A stretch of 64,000 nt of DNA from Corydoras sp. C115 (Eukaryota; Chordata; Actinopteri; Siluriformes; Callichthyidae). This document shows, piece by piece, positions 56,301-64,000 of the stretch (positions are counted from its first letter, which is position 1; each line of letters opens with the position of its first letter). The translations under genes and the position numbers were made by a program. The stretch is taken from contig JAFMOC010000072.1 in NCBI GenBank assembly GCA_019802505.1, positions 2,267,001 through 2,331,000 on the forward strand, read 5' to 3'. The notes beneath the pieces were generated by a model that worked only from the letters and a program-made list of their open reading frames with translations, had not been told where the DNA came from and searched no databases.

Positions 56301-58444
56301 ACACCAGATGAGCAAACTATTGTTATCTCTGCCAAGTGTCCCATGGGTGTACCCATTCTAATCACTAACACCCTGCTTCTGGTTCTGCTCCCGATCCTGT
56401 TCTTCCACCTGCAGGATTTAATGACTATATATATATATATATATCACATTCCAGACTATGTATTAATGACTATATATTTGCTAAATTTCCTACGATATAA
56501 ATAAAGTATTACATCTATATGAGATAAGCGATTTGGGACATTTGGTACAAAGTACTATGTTGTTCACCAAGTGTTTCTCTGTTCATTGCTTTCATGGCTC
56601 CTCCACTCGTGTATCGCCTCTTCGATTTTCTTCAGTGCTGCTATTGGTTAATTGAACATATTGTTTTGTTTCAGAATAATAAAATATACTTTCTTTTAAA
56701 TAAGTTGAATGCCTGGGAGCTTCTGTTTAATTTGTCTTTCACTGGTACAACTATATATTTTATTTGTTCATACTTTAAATATATTTATTATTAAAAGTAA
56801 ATAAATAGCAGTTTATATTTACAAATTATTTTAATATCCTATAAAACCGATACAGTTAAAATAGTAATTTAATATAGTTCTAAAGTTCAAGTTCAAGTAA
56901 TTTATTTCTACAGTGCTTTTTACAATAGTGCATTGTCACAAAGAAACTTTGCGGTGTTATAAACCTGAACCTCCAAAGAGCAAAAAAACAATTTTTGGAA
57001 AGAAACCTTGTGAGGACCAAGGCTCAGTGGGAGACTCATCCTCTTTAAGCGGTCGTGCCATATCAACATTGCAGGACAGACATGCACAGGTGTCCCTAAT
57101 TAACAATATAAGTAAGTCAAATATTTACTATAACCAAATATGAATAATAATAGATATTGATCATTAAAAAAATGATGGTGCCTTTTATATACATAGTTCT
57201 GTAATTCTATTCTAATTATAAATATTTAGAAATAAATATTTCTAAAATACTTACTCCCAGAATTCCACAACTGGGGATGTAATTTTCTCTGGAATGTGTT
57301 CAGTGATATTACTATTCTTATTAATTTCCATGCAGTATGCTATGAAAGAAAAGACATATATTTTGTCATATGCACAATTTGCTAATCTCCTACATACAAA
57401 AAAACATTTCTAATATGCAAAGCTTGGCTTGATTTTATGTTAAAGCTCACTGAAGCAAAATAACATGAGGTAATTTTAGATGGCTGGATTTGCTGTTAAT
57501 TACAATGTAGTCAGCACTACCTGTGTTCCAGCTATTGTTGCAGCTAGCCCATGGGAGTTCTGACCCGAATGAGAAGAACAGGTAAAGTAATGCCCAGGCT
57601 AGAATAATGACGTAGTACACTCCAGTGTATAGAATTAAAACCTGGCTACCGTAACCCAATCCTGAGGAGATAAAAAAATAAAAATAAATGTGTATATATA
57701 TATATATATATACTACCGCTATACCATTTCTCAAATATTTTTTTAAGAAATGTATAGCAGGGTTCAGGATAAAATATTTTATGGGCTTTTGAGATATTAT
57801 TTAAATTTACCTTGGAAAAGTGGACAGATTTTCTTCCAGCATGTGATCCCACCCTGACTGGTGTACTGCCCTAATGATGTCTCTAGGAAAAAGATAGGTA
57901 TGCCACAAGAAAAAAGAAAAAGCACATAGGGTACAAAGAAAGCACCTGTAAAACAAAACAAAGACACATTTATCAGCATGCACTTCACACAGAAAGAACC
58001 TGTGCTAATCCCGCTTGGGAATCATACCCAGGACCTTCTTGCAAGGATGCGAAACTGTTACCCCCTGCATTAAATAGACGAATATATTGTACATTATATA
58101 TTTTGTTATCTATTTGGAGGCCCATTATGTATATACGAAAATATGATTAAATGCAGACAGTGTTAGAATGTTGCTGCATTATCACCATATAGTGTATGAC
58201 AACTGATCTGCAGAAAGGTAAAGAAAAGAAAACAAATTTATGACTCACCACCTCCATTCTTGTAGCACAAATATGGAAATCTCCATACATTCCCTAGACC
58301 AATTATGTGCCCTGCTACTGCCAGCACAAACTCCATCTTTGTGGCCCACCTTTCTCTCTGTTGGGGTTTGACTTCATCTTCTGATTTGGTGCTGGCTGAA
58401 TTTATTAGTTTTAATCTCAAAATAGGTTCAGGTCCATGTTCCAT
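44228..58444 (-). CDS. SLC6 Na+/Cl- transporter, GAT2/GAT3/BGT1-like, 14 coding exons, 607 aa
   Basis: A plasma-membrane symporter of the neurotransmitter:sodium symporter family, which moves small amino acids or amines (GABA, betaine, taurine) with Na+ and Cl-. Fourteen exons total 1824 nt in one open frame; a TGA lies nine bases 5' of the ATG. Twelve TM helices are recognisable. Hallmarks: GLGNVWRFPYLCYKNGGG (49-66), EL2 cysteines 151/160 and sequon NIT (168), ALGSYNKYDNNC, LGLDS (384-388), YDNIEDMIGYRP. By recalled alignment to GAT-1, the Na+ residues (N52, S287, N319, D387, S388) and Cl- residues (Y72, Q283, S287, S323) are intact, so it should be ion-coupled. C-terminal motif RMKTLCTPSDDL resembles GAT-3. 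Oddities: His46, Glu389 and Tyr392 in the pocket. Best placed in the slc6a11/12/13 group; exact orthology is not decidable here. Confidence 0.94.
44462..45230 (-). mobile_element. LINE fragment (same type as at 12655), in SLC6 intron 13
   Basis: Minus-strand pieces read HAAHLLVQTLILPRLNYCN (45100 region) and NQPKQTHVTPLFISLHWLPV (44940 region), an L2/Maui-like RT C-terminus with frameshifts. The 3' end again carries the CATCCAAAGCGACTTACAAA tail. Confidence 0.82.
45306..45597 (-). mobile_element. SINE A copy, 5'-truncated, in SLC6 intron 13
   Basis: Very close to the young copies but stops at CAGATGGGGATTC, lacking the tRNA head. It sits about 175 bp from exon 13, next to a (GATA)n tract at 45283-45304. 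Confidence 0.88.
45772..45942 (-). CDS. SLC6 gene exon 13 (TM11 end, TM12)
   Basis: Codes GTFVFSLIKYTPLKLNNIY, EYPWWGYAIGGFLTLSSTLL and VPLWMIYAMCTTSGSISQ, closely matching GAT2/GAT3/BGT1. Confidence 0.94.
46054..46154 (-). CDS. SLC6 gene exon 12
   Basis: Codes the diagnostic ADRLYDNIEDMIGYRPWPH and the start of TM11 (IKFCWKYVTPFVCI). Donor GTAAGT. Confidence 0.94.
46440..46785 (+). mobile_element. LINE B 3'-end fragment in SLC6 intron 11
   Basis: CCTGCAGGACGCCCTCAATGG to TTAATAAATTACTTAAACTTG, diverged. Confidence 0.78.
46787..46990 (+). mobile_element. SINE family S, copy 2, in SLC6 intron 11
   Basis: CATGTGACCTGAAGGTTCAA through AAGTGCCCTTGGGCAGGGCA to TGTGACTCAATGCATT; the A-box end is lost at the junction with the LINE B tail. 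Confidence 0.7.
47289..47362. repeat. (CT)n(CA)n compound microsatellite in SLC6 intron 11
   Basis: About 30 bp CT passing directly into about 40 bp CA with few interruptions. Confidence 0.95.
48520..48866 (-). mobile_element. SINE A copy, full length, in SLC6 intron 11
   Basis: (TTTA)n tail to GCCACCGTGCCGCC head, about 50 bp from exon 11. Confidence 0.9.
48917..49019 (-). CDS. SLC6 gene exon 11 (TM10)
   Basis: Codes GGLYVFQLFDYYACSGMTLL and AFAILQSICIGWVY. Acceptor TTTTTTTTAG and donor GTAAAG. Confidence 0.93.
49095..49199 (-). pseudogene. Partial duplicate of SLC6 exon 10 (3' half plus donor flank)
   Basis: On the minus strand this reads RYWRKTLLLLICFASFLVG and LLMVTMVKY, nearly the same as exon 10 from GYRRKILLLL onward. 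Homology covers about 105 bp (49095-49199 against 50292-50396) and includes intron sequence past the donor. The 5' half of the exon is missing and the Glu before the donor has become Met. The reading frame has no stop in the shared part. Confidence 0.85.
49425..49613 (+). mobile_element. Dispersed fish repeat C, copy 3, cut by an hAT element
   Basis: Runs to CAAAGTGCATCTATAT and resumes after 50274 with ATCCATAAGGTCAGTGGCAAG. In SLC6 intron 10. Confidence 0.7.
49614..50274. mobile_element. hAT-like non-autonomous transposon in SLC6 intron 10
   Basis: Ends CATAGGTGTCAAATTC and GAGTTTGACACCCCTG form a 16-bp terminal inverted repeat with three mismatches. The flanks ATCTATAT and ATCCATAA are an 8-bp target duplication with two mismatches, as hAT elements make. 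Inside is a repeated ATAATACAATTAT block and a decayed SINE A tail fragment (about 49912-49985). No transposase. Confidence 0.85.
50322..50459 (-). CDS. SLC6 gene exon 10 (end of TM8, TM9)
   Basis: 46 codons, phase 0 to phase 0. Codes FVYYEALVTAITDMFP, then IGYRRKILLLLICFASFLLG and LLMVTE. Its 3' part is duplicated about 1.2 kb downstream in the gene (49095-49199). Confidence 0.93.
50592..50704 (-). CDS. SLC6 gene exon 9 (EL4, first half of TM8)
   Basis: Codes GPGLAFIAYPRAVALMP and the helix ending LFLGLDSE. The family residue after LDS is nearly always Gln; here it is Glu389. Confidence 0.93.
51165..51810. mobile_element. MITE E copy 2, in SLC6 intron 8
   Basis: Left TAGTAACTCCAGTAAATCCA and GTATTCATAATG, right ATTATGAATACCGAATTCAT and GAAAGTGTTACC, the same inverted ends as the copy in synpr intron 1 but more diverged. 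The right end is about 40 bp from exon 8. Confidence 0.8.
51850..51974 (-). CDS. SLC6 gene exon 8 (TM7)
   Basis: Codes RDCIFLCILNSMTSFVAGF and AIFSVLGFMADEQGMDIS. Asn319 (Na+) and Ser323 (Cl-) are in place. Donor G/GTAAGG. Confidence 0.94.
52065..52168 (-). CDS. SLC6 gene exon 7 (TM6)
   Basis: Codes the unwound ion/substrate helix TM6: VWMDAGSQIFYSYGVCTG then TLTALGSYNKYDNNCY. The usual subfamily wording is SYAICxGCLTALGSY; here it is SYGVCTGTLTALGSY. Confidence 0.94.
52380..52514 (-). CDS. SLC6 gene exon 6 (TM5, EL3)
   Basis: Phase 0 at both ends. Codes VVYFTATFPYLMLIVLLVRG (TM5), TLPGAMSGITFYLYPD and the loop to DPQ. Confidence 0.94.
52622..52808 (-). mobile_element. SINE A copy, 5'-truncated, in SLC6 intron 5
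   Basis: (CATC)n tail and TTATCTTCCTCTTTATCCTC to CCATGTTTTTGGAT, where it stops. Confidence 0.82.
53785..54008 (+). mobile_element. LINE B 3'-end fragment in SLC6 intron 5
   Basis: GCCTCTCAAGGAGGATGAGT to TTTGAGACCTGGCACATAG, old. Confidence 0.72.
54010..54260 (+). mobile_element. SINE family S, copy 3, near SLC6 exon 5
   Basis: Longest of the three: TGTTTAAGCAACCAGCCTTG, GTTCTATTTCTGATCC, AAGTGCCCTTGAGCAAGC, ending GAGGATAAATTCATCTGTGT. Confidence 0.78.
54344..54476 (-). CDS. SLC6 gene exon 5 (TM4)
   Basis: Codes RRILGLSSGIEEIGTVRWEL then TM4 (ALCLLLAWIICYFCIW) and KGVKTTGK, the standard family wording at this place. Confidence 0.94.
55240..56760 (+). mobile_element. Possible decayed LTR element in SLC6 intron 4
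   Basis: Two similar segments, AATAAAGAGTATTG with GTGAATGCCTGGAAGCTTTT (55690-55730) and AATAAAATATACTT with GTTGAATGCCTGGGAGCTTC (56677-56725), look like the 3' ends of two LTRs about 1 kb apart. The middle repeats CCATCAGGGGAAGG-type words. No gag/pol domain is recognisable. Confidence 0.35.
55322..55670 (-). mobile_element. SINE A copy, full length, in SLC6 intron 4
   Basis: 9-bp duplication CAGTGATAT at 55313-55321 and 55671-55679. Confidence 0.9.
56884..57095 (-). mobile_element. LINE B 3'-end fragment in SLC6 intron 4
   Basis: (AGTTCA)n tail on the left, then TTTACAATAGTGCATTGTCA to GTCGTGCCATATCAAC; about 160 bp from exon 4. Confidence 0.76.
57255..57339 (-). CDS. SLC6 gene exon 4 (extracellular loop 2)
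   Basis: A small 85-nt exon coding AYCMEINKNSNITEH to SPVVEFWE, with a glycosylation sequon at Asn168 and the second EL2 cysteine (160). Borders TAG/C and GA/GTAAGT. Confidence 0.9.
57521..57661 (-). CDS. SLC6 gene exon 3 (TM3, start of EL2)
   Basis: Codes GLGYGSQVLILYTGVYYVII and LAWALLYLFFSF, then ELPWASCNNSWNT. Tyr126 corresponds to the substrate-contacting Tyr140 of GAT-1 and is kept. Confidence 0.94.
57811..57945 (-). CDS. SLC6 gene exon 2 (TM2)
   Basis: 135 nt, phase 1 to phase 1. Codes GAFFVPYVLFLFSCGIPIFF (TM2) and the conserved cytosolic loop LETSLGQYTSQGGITCW. Confidence 0.94.
58249..58444 (-). CDS. SLC6 gene exon 1 (N-terminus, TM1)
   Basis: Codes a short cytosolic N-terminus and TM1 with VAGHIIGLGNVWRFPY. 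Ends phase 1 before GTGAGT. Most GAT2/3/BGT1 proteins have Glu where this has His46. Confidence 0.93.
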
Positions 58445-58911
58445 GTCTGTTCAAAGTAAAGTCATTCTTACATCTCGTAATGTATAACAAAGTTGCAAAT
58501 GTAACACTTTCGTAACATCAATAGTTTGTAATGTACTATGTATTTACTTTAAATTTATAGATTTGCTTTTATGGGTATAGCCTACAGAATAATAACATTT
58601 ATGAACACCTGGAGAAACTCTAAAGCCCTGAATTGATACCCGAACCCAATAAACATGTTTGAGATCAATTTTAACAATGCTTGTAGGTCAAATCCTCACA
58701 GACTGAGCTCCACAAAGGCTATAGCAACAGAGCTACACTCTCAACAAATTAATATATGTTTACAGCCTATTTTGTTAAACCGTCTGTAGTTTTAATTATG
58801 ACTTTTAAAAGACCAGGCCTCAATGGTAGCAACATTATGTGTAAACATGATTCTCTGACAGCAGCAGTGTTGATAAGACATCAGTTTAGGAATGAGATAT
58901 ACTTGACTAAC

Positions 58912-59275
58912 CTGCTGTGTGTTACCTCTTACCTATTAATTGTGTCCATGTATCAGTGCACAAGTGTGGACAGACATCAGACAGGAAGAGCTTGTTAAAA
59001 ATACTTTTGTTTTGATGGATGTCCACTATAAATTGAAGATTAGTTGTGCCACTGGTTTGTTGTTTAAAATGTCTGGTATCCAAGATGGTGCCTTGTATGG
59101 CAGCCTCCATACAGCGCTCTCTAGTAATATCTTGCTTTTGGCTTTAGCAAAGTGGACAGTAAATAGTAATTTGTAATATTAACTAGAGAGCTGCCATCTA
59201 TCTGTAACCAAATTCCTTGTGTCTATAACATACTTGGCCAAATAAATCTGATTCTGATTCTATTTCTGATTTGGA
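58912..59275 (+). mobile_element. Retroposon F 3' end, arm 1 of an inverted pair
   Basis: GTGTGGACAGACATCAGACA through GTCCACTATAAATTGAAG to GCCAAATAAATCTGATTC and CTGATT repeats, a typical non-LTR 3' terminus. Lies just upstream of the SLC6 start. Confidence 0.75.
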
Positions 59276-59837
59276 TTTTTACTGCCTATACTGAAGAGTT
59301 TGCTATGGATTCCTAATTCTCCCTGAACTTCTTGAAGTCTGTAAAACCATCACTATTGGGTGGACTTCACTCGATTAAACAAACTTTTGTCATCATGTAA
59401 TAAAAAATATCCACTGGTACTCAGCTGTATGAATGAAGCAATCCAAGAACATAACAGAGAGCTGTTTTGGCCAGATAGTGTTGATTTTGGTTACTGATTA
59501 TATATACAGGCTCATGCTGTGTTGGCTACAAAAAGCTGATTTTTAAAAATCTTAATCTGTATCTTAATCTGTGTTTTAAAAATCTTAATCTGTAAATAGA
59601 TAGTCAAAGAACAACAGTAGAGTCATTTTACTACACCTATCAGCAAAGTTGTTTTTTTTTTTATCAGCAAACATTATTATTGCCCCATATAGTGTATTGC
59701 CCCAATAATTATTATTATTGTTTTATTATAAAAACATTGTTGATTCTTCCAAATGTTTTCCTGTCTATAATTCTCTTTCAGGCAATATAAATATTCTCGT
59801 ATTTTAAACTCAGCAGTATGGGCAATAAAGATCTCAA

Positions 59838-60095
59838 TCAGAAATAGAATCAGAATCAGATTTATTTGGCCAATGCACCATCTTGGATAGCAGACACCCA
59901 ATGCACGAAAAAGGGGTAAGAAATTCTCGAAATTGGTTTGACGTCCACATTTCAAACAACAAACCAGTAGCACCATTAATCTTCACTTTACAGTGGACAT
60001 CAGTCAAAACAAAAGTCTTTTTAAACAAGCTATTCCTGTCTGATGTCTGTCCACCCTTGTGAGACCTGGACACATTTAATAGGTGAGAGGTAACA
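59838..60095 (-). mobile_element. Retroposon F 3' end, arm 2 (inverted)
   Basis: Reverse complement of arm 1: AGAATCAGATTTATTTGGCC, TTTACAGTGGACATCAGTCA, CTGTCTGATGTCTGTCCAC. The head-side SINE-like words GCTAACCACTAAGCCACC follow at 60098. Confidence 0.75.
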
Positions 60096-60189
60096 CGTGC
60101 TAACCACTAAGCCACCGTGTTGCCCCGATGATTATTACTGCTGATCCAATGTGTAAAAGGTACATCTTCTAACAAGCAACACATTTTCA

Positions 60190-60541
60190 TTCATTCATTC
60201 ATTCATTATCTTCTGCTTTATCCTCTAGTAGGGTCGCGGTGGGGTTCCCCATGCACATCCAAGGGAGAACGTTTCGGGCGCTGGGCAGATAGACCCAGGA
60301 CAGGGCGCCAATCCATCGCTGGGCACACACTCACTCACACAGACACACTCTATATGGGGCAATTTGGAGAATTCAATTGACTTGATCCATGTTTTTGGAC
60401 TGTGGGAGGAAACCGGAGAACCCGGGGGAAACCCACGCGGACATGGGGAGAACATGGAAACTCCACCCAGATGGGGATTCGAACCGGGAATCCCTAGTGC
60501 TGAAAGGCGAACGTGATAACCACTAAGCCACCGTGCCGCCA
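60190..60541 (-). mobile_element. SINE A copy, full length
   Basis: (CATT)n tail to GCCACCGTGCCGCC; abuts an (ATA)n tract at 60541-60568. Confidence 0.9.
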
Positions 60542-60566
60542 TAATAATAATAATAATAATAATAAT

Positions 60567-60905
60567 AGGGTGGCATGGTGGCTTAGTGGTTAGCACGTTT
60601 GCCTCTAAGCACTAGGGATTCCCGGTTCGAATTCCAATCTGGGTGGAGTTTCCATGTTCTCCATGTTTTCTGGTGTCCTCCCACAGTTCAAAAAACATGG
60701 ATCAAGTCAATTGAATTCTCCAAATTGCCCCATATAGTGTGTGTCTGTGTGAATGAGTGTGTGCCCAGCGATGGATTGGCGCCCTGTCCTGGGTGTATCT
60801 GCCCAGCGCCCGAGACGTTCTCCCCTGGATGGGTATGGGGAAACCCCCCCCACACACACACACACACACGACCCTAATAGTGGATAAAGGAGAAGATGGA
60901 TGGAT
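60567..60905 (+). mobile_element. SINE A copy, full length, opposite orientation
   Basis: GGGTGGCATGGTGGCTTAG head to (GGAT)n tail, with a (CA)n expansion near 60851-60869; (AAT)n on both sides. Confidence 0.9.
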
Positions 60906-61564
60906 GGATAACAATAATAATAATAATAGTAATGTTGCAAACTGGAACTTTAATGGTGATTATTCTTTCACTTATAAAATGTTATATACATATAAAATAC
61001 CTAAAAGTTGTTTTAAATATACACCTATACTGGAATAGTCTTGTGTTATTAGTAGTTTGTGTTATTGTGAAAACTGCCATTTCAAAACATATGAGGGTTG
61101 ACTCACATAATAAAATACTATTTTAATTGCCATTCATTAAATATTAATGAATTTAATCTAGTCTTATAAAATGACAGTTCCAGTTCTAATCAATAATAAA
61201 ATAATGTCTTCTTTAGTCCAAGTGAGGTAATGTTTCTTTTTTTGTTTTACATGAGAATGGTAAATGTGAAAAAAAAAATGTGATAATCAAAATCAAATGA
61301 CACTCCTTTTCTGACCAAGCACACACATCACATTGAATATACGTCTGCAAAATAAGGGGTTAAACCATTGAATTTAAAACTTATTACAAAAATGTTACTT
61401 GATTAGTTTGGATAACTAACCAATTGGTTTACATAACTAACTACATAATTAACTAATTATTTTGTGCATAACTAAACATGTGAATATGTCGTCCTTTGTT
61501 TACTTCGGCATTTTAATAAAAATAAAAAACTTCCTCAACTTCCAAAACTTAGAATCAAATTTAC

Positions 61565-61699
61565 CTGATGTTGTGTAGGTTTCTGTGTATCCTGAATGGT
61601 GAACTGCCCGACAACTTTGAGTGAGGTAAATGAAAGTGGCCGTGTAGAGTGAGAGTTGACATAACAAGAATGGCAGGAATTGAGGAGGAGTCAAAACCC
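61565..61699 (-). other. Doubtful exon-like segment, possibly a decayed SLC6 exon 2
   Basis: An acceptor-like CTCCAG and a donor-like CAG/GTAAAT bracket 135 nt that is open when entered in phase 1 and left in phase 1. That is the length and phase of SLC6 exon 2. The open frame gives VLTPPQFLPFLLCQLSLY, loosely like the exon-2 TM2; a second frame gives VVGQFTIQD, like LGQYTSQGG, and about 17 of 20 bases match around GGGCAGTACACC. Neither frame matches throughout, so this may be a dead duplicate or chance. Confidence 0.25.
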
Positions 61700-62338
61700 C
61701 TGGAGAAAAAGGTGGTTTTATCTGCTGTTCTGCAACTGGTCTAATTTTATACAGATAAAGGGTTAAATACAAACAGGTTGAATAATTATTATTTATTTCA
61801 GTTGTACTTGTAACTAGTTGTTTAAGCAGGTAAATCGATGCACTGTATTAGACTTTTTGAGTTTTTCCTCATCCACCCGGTTAAGTTTTGGTTTTGCAAA
61901 GGTACGCATGCTGAACCTTTTAAGAGTGCATTGTGTTTCTCACAATTCAGTCTTTTTTACCCACTAACACAGCTCTACCTGTTCTCAAAACTTGAATAAC
62001 TGAATAAGTAACCCAATACTATCAGCACTGTCCGGGCCTCAAAGTTAAACCTGCAGAACCTGAACAGGAGCAATGTAGTCAGAGTCTGGTTAAGACATAA
62101 CCATTCACAGACTTGTCCAGTGGAATGGAAGAAATAAATAGAGTGCAAATTAATTAACAAATTGCTTAATGAAATAATTTGCTTTCTGTTGCCCTCTGGT
62201 GTTCAGCTTGAAAAGTACAGAAACAATCAGAATTTGCATTCAAATTATACATTACTATATTACATAATAGTCCATATATATATATATATAAATAAAATAT
62301 ATAAATATATACACAAAGTATAATAATATACTATATAC

Positions 62339-63640
62339 AAAATGAGAAAAAAAATTCAGAAAATCACATTGTCTGATTTTTAAAGAATGAATTTGCAAAT
62401 AATGGTGGAAAATAAGTATTTGGTCAATAAAAAAAGGTAATCTCAATACTTTGTTATATCTCCTTTGTTGGAAATAACAGAAGCCAAATGTTTTCTGTAA
62501 TTCTTCACAAGGTTGGCACACACCATTGCTGGTATGTTGGCCCATTCCTCCATTCAGATCTCCTCTAGAGCAGTGATGTTTTGGGACTTTTAACTCCCTC
62601 CAAAGGTTTTCTATGGGGTTGAGATTTGGAGACTGGCTAGGCCACTCCTGGACCTTGAAATGCTTCTTATGAAGCCACTCCTTTGTTGTCCTGGCAGTGT
62701 GCTTGGATTCATTGTCATGCTAAACGACCCAGCCACGTTTCATCTTCTGTCTTTGCAGATGGACGGAGGTTTGCACTCAAAACCTCACAAGGCCCCATTC
62801 ATCCATTCATGTACACGGACCAGTCGTTCTGGTCCGTTTGCAGAAAAACAGCCCCAAAACGTGATGTTGCCACCCCCATGCTTCACAGTTGGTATGGTGT
62901 TCTTTGGATTTAACTCAGCATTCACTCTCCTCCAAACACTGGTTCTACTTTGGTTTCATCTGACGATTGGGACATTCTCCAAATACTCTTCCAGAACATC
63001 CAAATGCTCTCTAGCAAACTTCAGACGTAATGGGACATGTCTGGCACTGCAAGATCTGTAGTGTGTCCCTGGCAGCGTAGTGTGTTACTGATGGTAGCCT
63101 TTGGTCACCGTTCTTGTGATCATTTTGACCCCACATGCTGAGATATTCAATTTTCAGATTATTGCTCCCACAGTAGATTTCTTCACACAAAGCTGCTTGT
63201 CTATTGCTGATTAAGTCTTTCCGACCTGGTGCAGGTCTACAATTTTGTTTCTGGTATCCTTTCACAACTCTTTGGTCTTCACCATAGTGGAGTTTGGAGT
63301 GTGACTGTTTGAGGTTGTGGGCAAGTGTCTTTTATACTGTTAGTTCAAACAGGTGCCATTAATACAGGTAATGAGTATGAGCCTGAGGTCAGTGACAGCC
63401 AGAAATCTTGCTTGTTTGTAGGTGACCAAATACGTATTTTCCACCATTATTTGAAAATAAATTCTTTAAAATTCAGACAATGTGATTTTCTGAATTTTCT
63501 CATTTTGTCTCTCATAGTTGAGGTCTACCCATGATGTCAAAGACAGGCCTCTCATGTTTTTAAGTGGGAGAAGAACTTGGACAATTGGTGACTGGCTAAA
63601 TACTGACTAAATACTTTTTTCCTCCCCATATATACTTTCA
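62339..63640 (-). mobile_element. Tc1-like transposon relic, second family
   Basis: Inner inverted repeats match: AATGGTGGAAAATAAGTATT at about 62400-62419 and ATACGTATTTTCCACCATTA at about 63430-63449, with CACATTGTCTG and CAGACAATGTG beyond. The minus strand between them is Tc1-type transposase sequence with many frame breaks. The right end keeps its outer part (to CTAAATACTTTTTTCCTCC); the left stops near 62339 in AT repeats, so the left terminus is lost. Confidence 0.83.
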
Positions 63641-63789
63641 CCACCCCATATATGACACAAAACCAGTCAAGCCATGTTAATCTACATTATAAAAATGCTG
63701 ATTCACACCAAAATTTAAGTTTCAAATACTTTGATACCTTTGACTCAATCGATTAAAGTTAAACTTTGTATTTGCTCACCCAGCTACTA

Positions 63790-64000
63790 TATTCATTCAT
63801 TCATTCATTATCTCCCGCTTTATCCTCTATTGGGGTCGCGGTTGGGTTCCCCATGCCCATCCAGGGGAGAGCATCTCGGGCGCTGGGCAGATACACCCAG
63901 GACAGGGCGCCAATCCATCGCCGGGCACACACTCACTCACACAGACACACTCCATATGGGGCAATTTTGAGAATTCAATTGATTTGATCCATGTTTTTGG
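63790..64000 (-). mobile_element. SINE A copy, cut by the window edge
   Basis: (ATTC)n tail and young-type sequence to CATGTTTTTGG at the right edge; head not seen. Confidence 0.9.

Noticed and set aside
61975..62160. Hydrophobic minus-strand ORF with a donor-like end, as an exon preceding the 61.6-kb segment
   Set aside because: Its exit phase does not match the entry phase of the next segment, it shows no family resemblance, and AT-rich DNA often yields hydrophobic ORFs.
62660..63061. 133-codon plus-strand ORF
   Set aside because: Antisense to the transposase of a Tc1-like relic; no domain.

Overview
This is nuclear DNA of a ray-finned (teleost) fish. Coding exons are small, have clean GT-AG borders, and sit in a matrix of fish-type repeats: tRNA-headed SINEs, L2-like LINE ends, Tc1 and hAT elements, MITEs and long AT/CA/CT microsatellites. 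The LINE 3' ends closing in (CTTGA)n and the V-SINE tails fit an otophysan (catfish, characin or knifefish type), but I cannot name the species.

Three genuine genes are supported. (1) Coding exon 1 of cadps (CAPS1, the dense-core-vesicle priming factor) lies on the minus strand at 2372-2710 with a CpG-rich promoter beside it; the rest of the gene lies off the left edge. (2) A complete synaptoporin gene (synpr) is on the plus strand at 33253-38876, five coding exons, 285 residues. (3) A complete SLC6 sodium/chloride-coupled transporter of the GAT2/GAT3/BGT1 type is on the minus strand at 58444-44228, 14 coding exons that join in frame to 607 residues. cadps and synpr are divergent and about 30 kb apart, matching the CADPS-SYNPR neighbourhood of human 3p14; synpr and the SLC6 gene converge tail to tail. 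All three products have roles at or around synapses or neurosecretory membranes, but nothing here shows co-regulation.

Layout: 1-2371 cadps intron 1; 2372-3160 cadps exon 1 and promoter; 3165-6786 an array of about six 600-bp units upstream of cadps, next to a full SINE; 7-33 kb intergenic, dominated by SINEs, a Tc1 copy split by a decayed LINE, an L2-type LINE end and a solo LTR; 33-39 kb synpr; 39-44 kb intergenic with microsatellites and a V-SINE; 44-58.5 kb the SLC6 gene with several transposons in its introns, including a 105-bp duplicate of part of exon 10; 58.5-64 kb repeats, a Tc1 relic and one doubtful exon-like segment.

The most interesting items are the SLC6 protein, whose substrate pocket departs from every GABA/betaine/taurine carrier I can recall at several positions; the partial exon duplication; and the SINE-containing tandem array at the cadps promoter. 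Many long ORFs here are SINE or microsatellite translations and are not genes.
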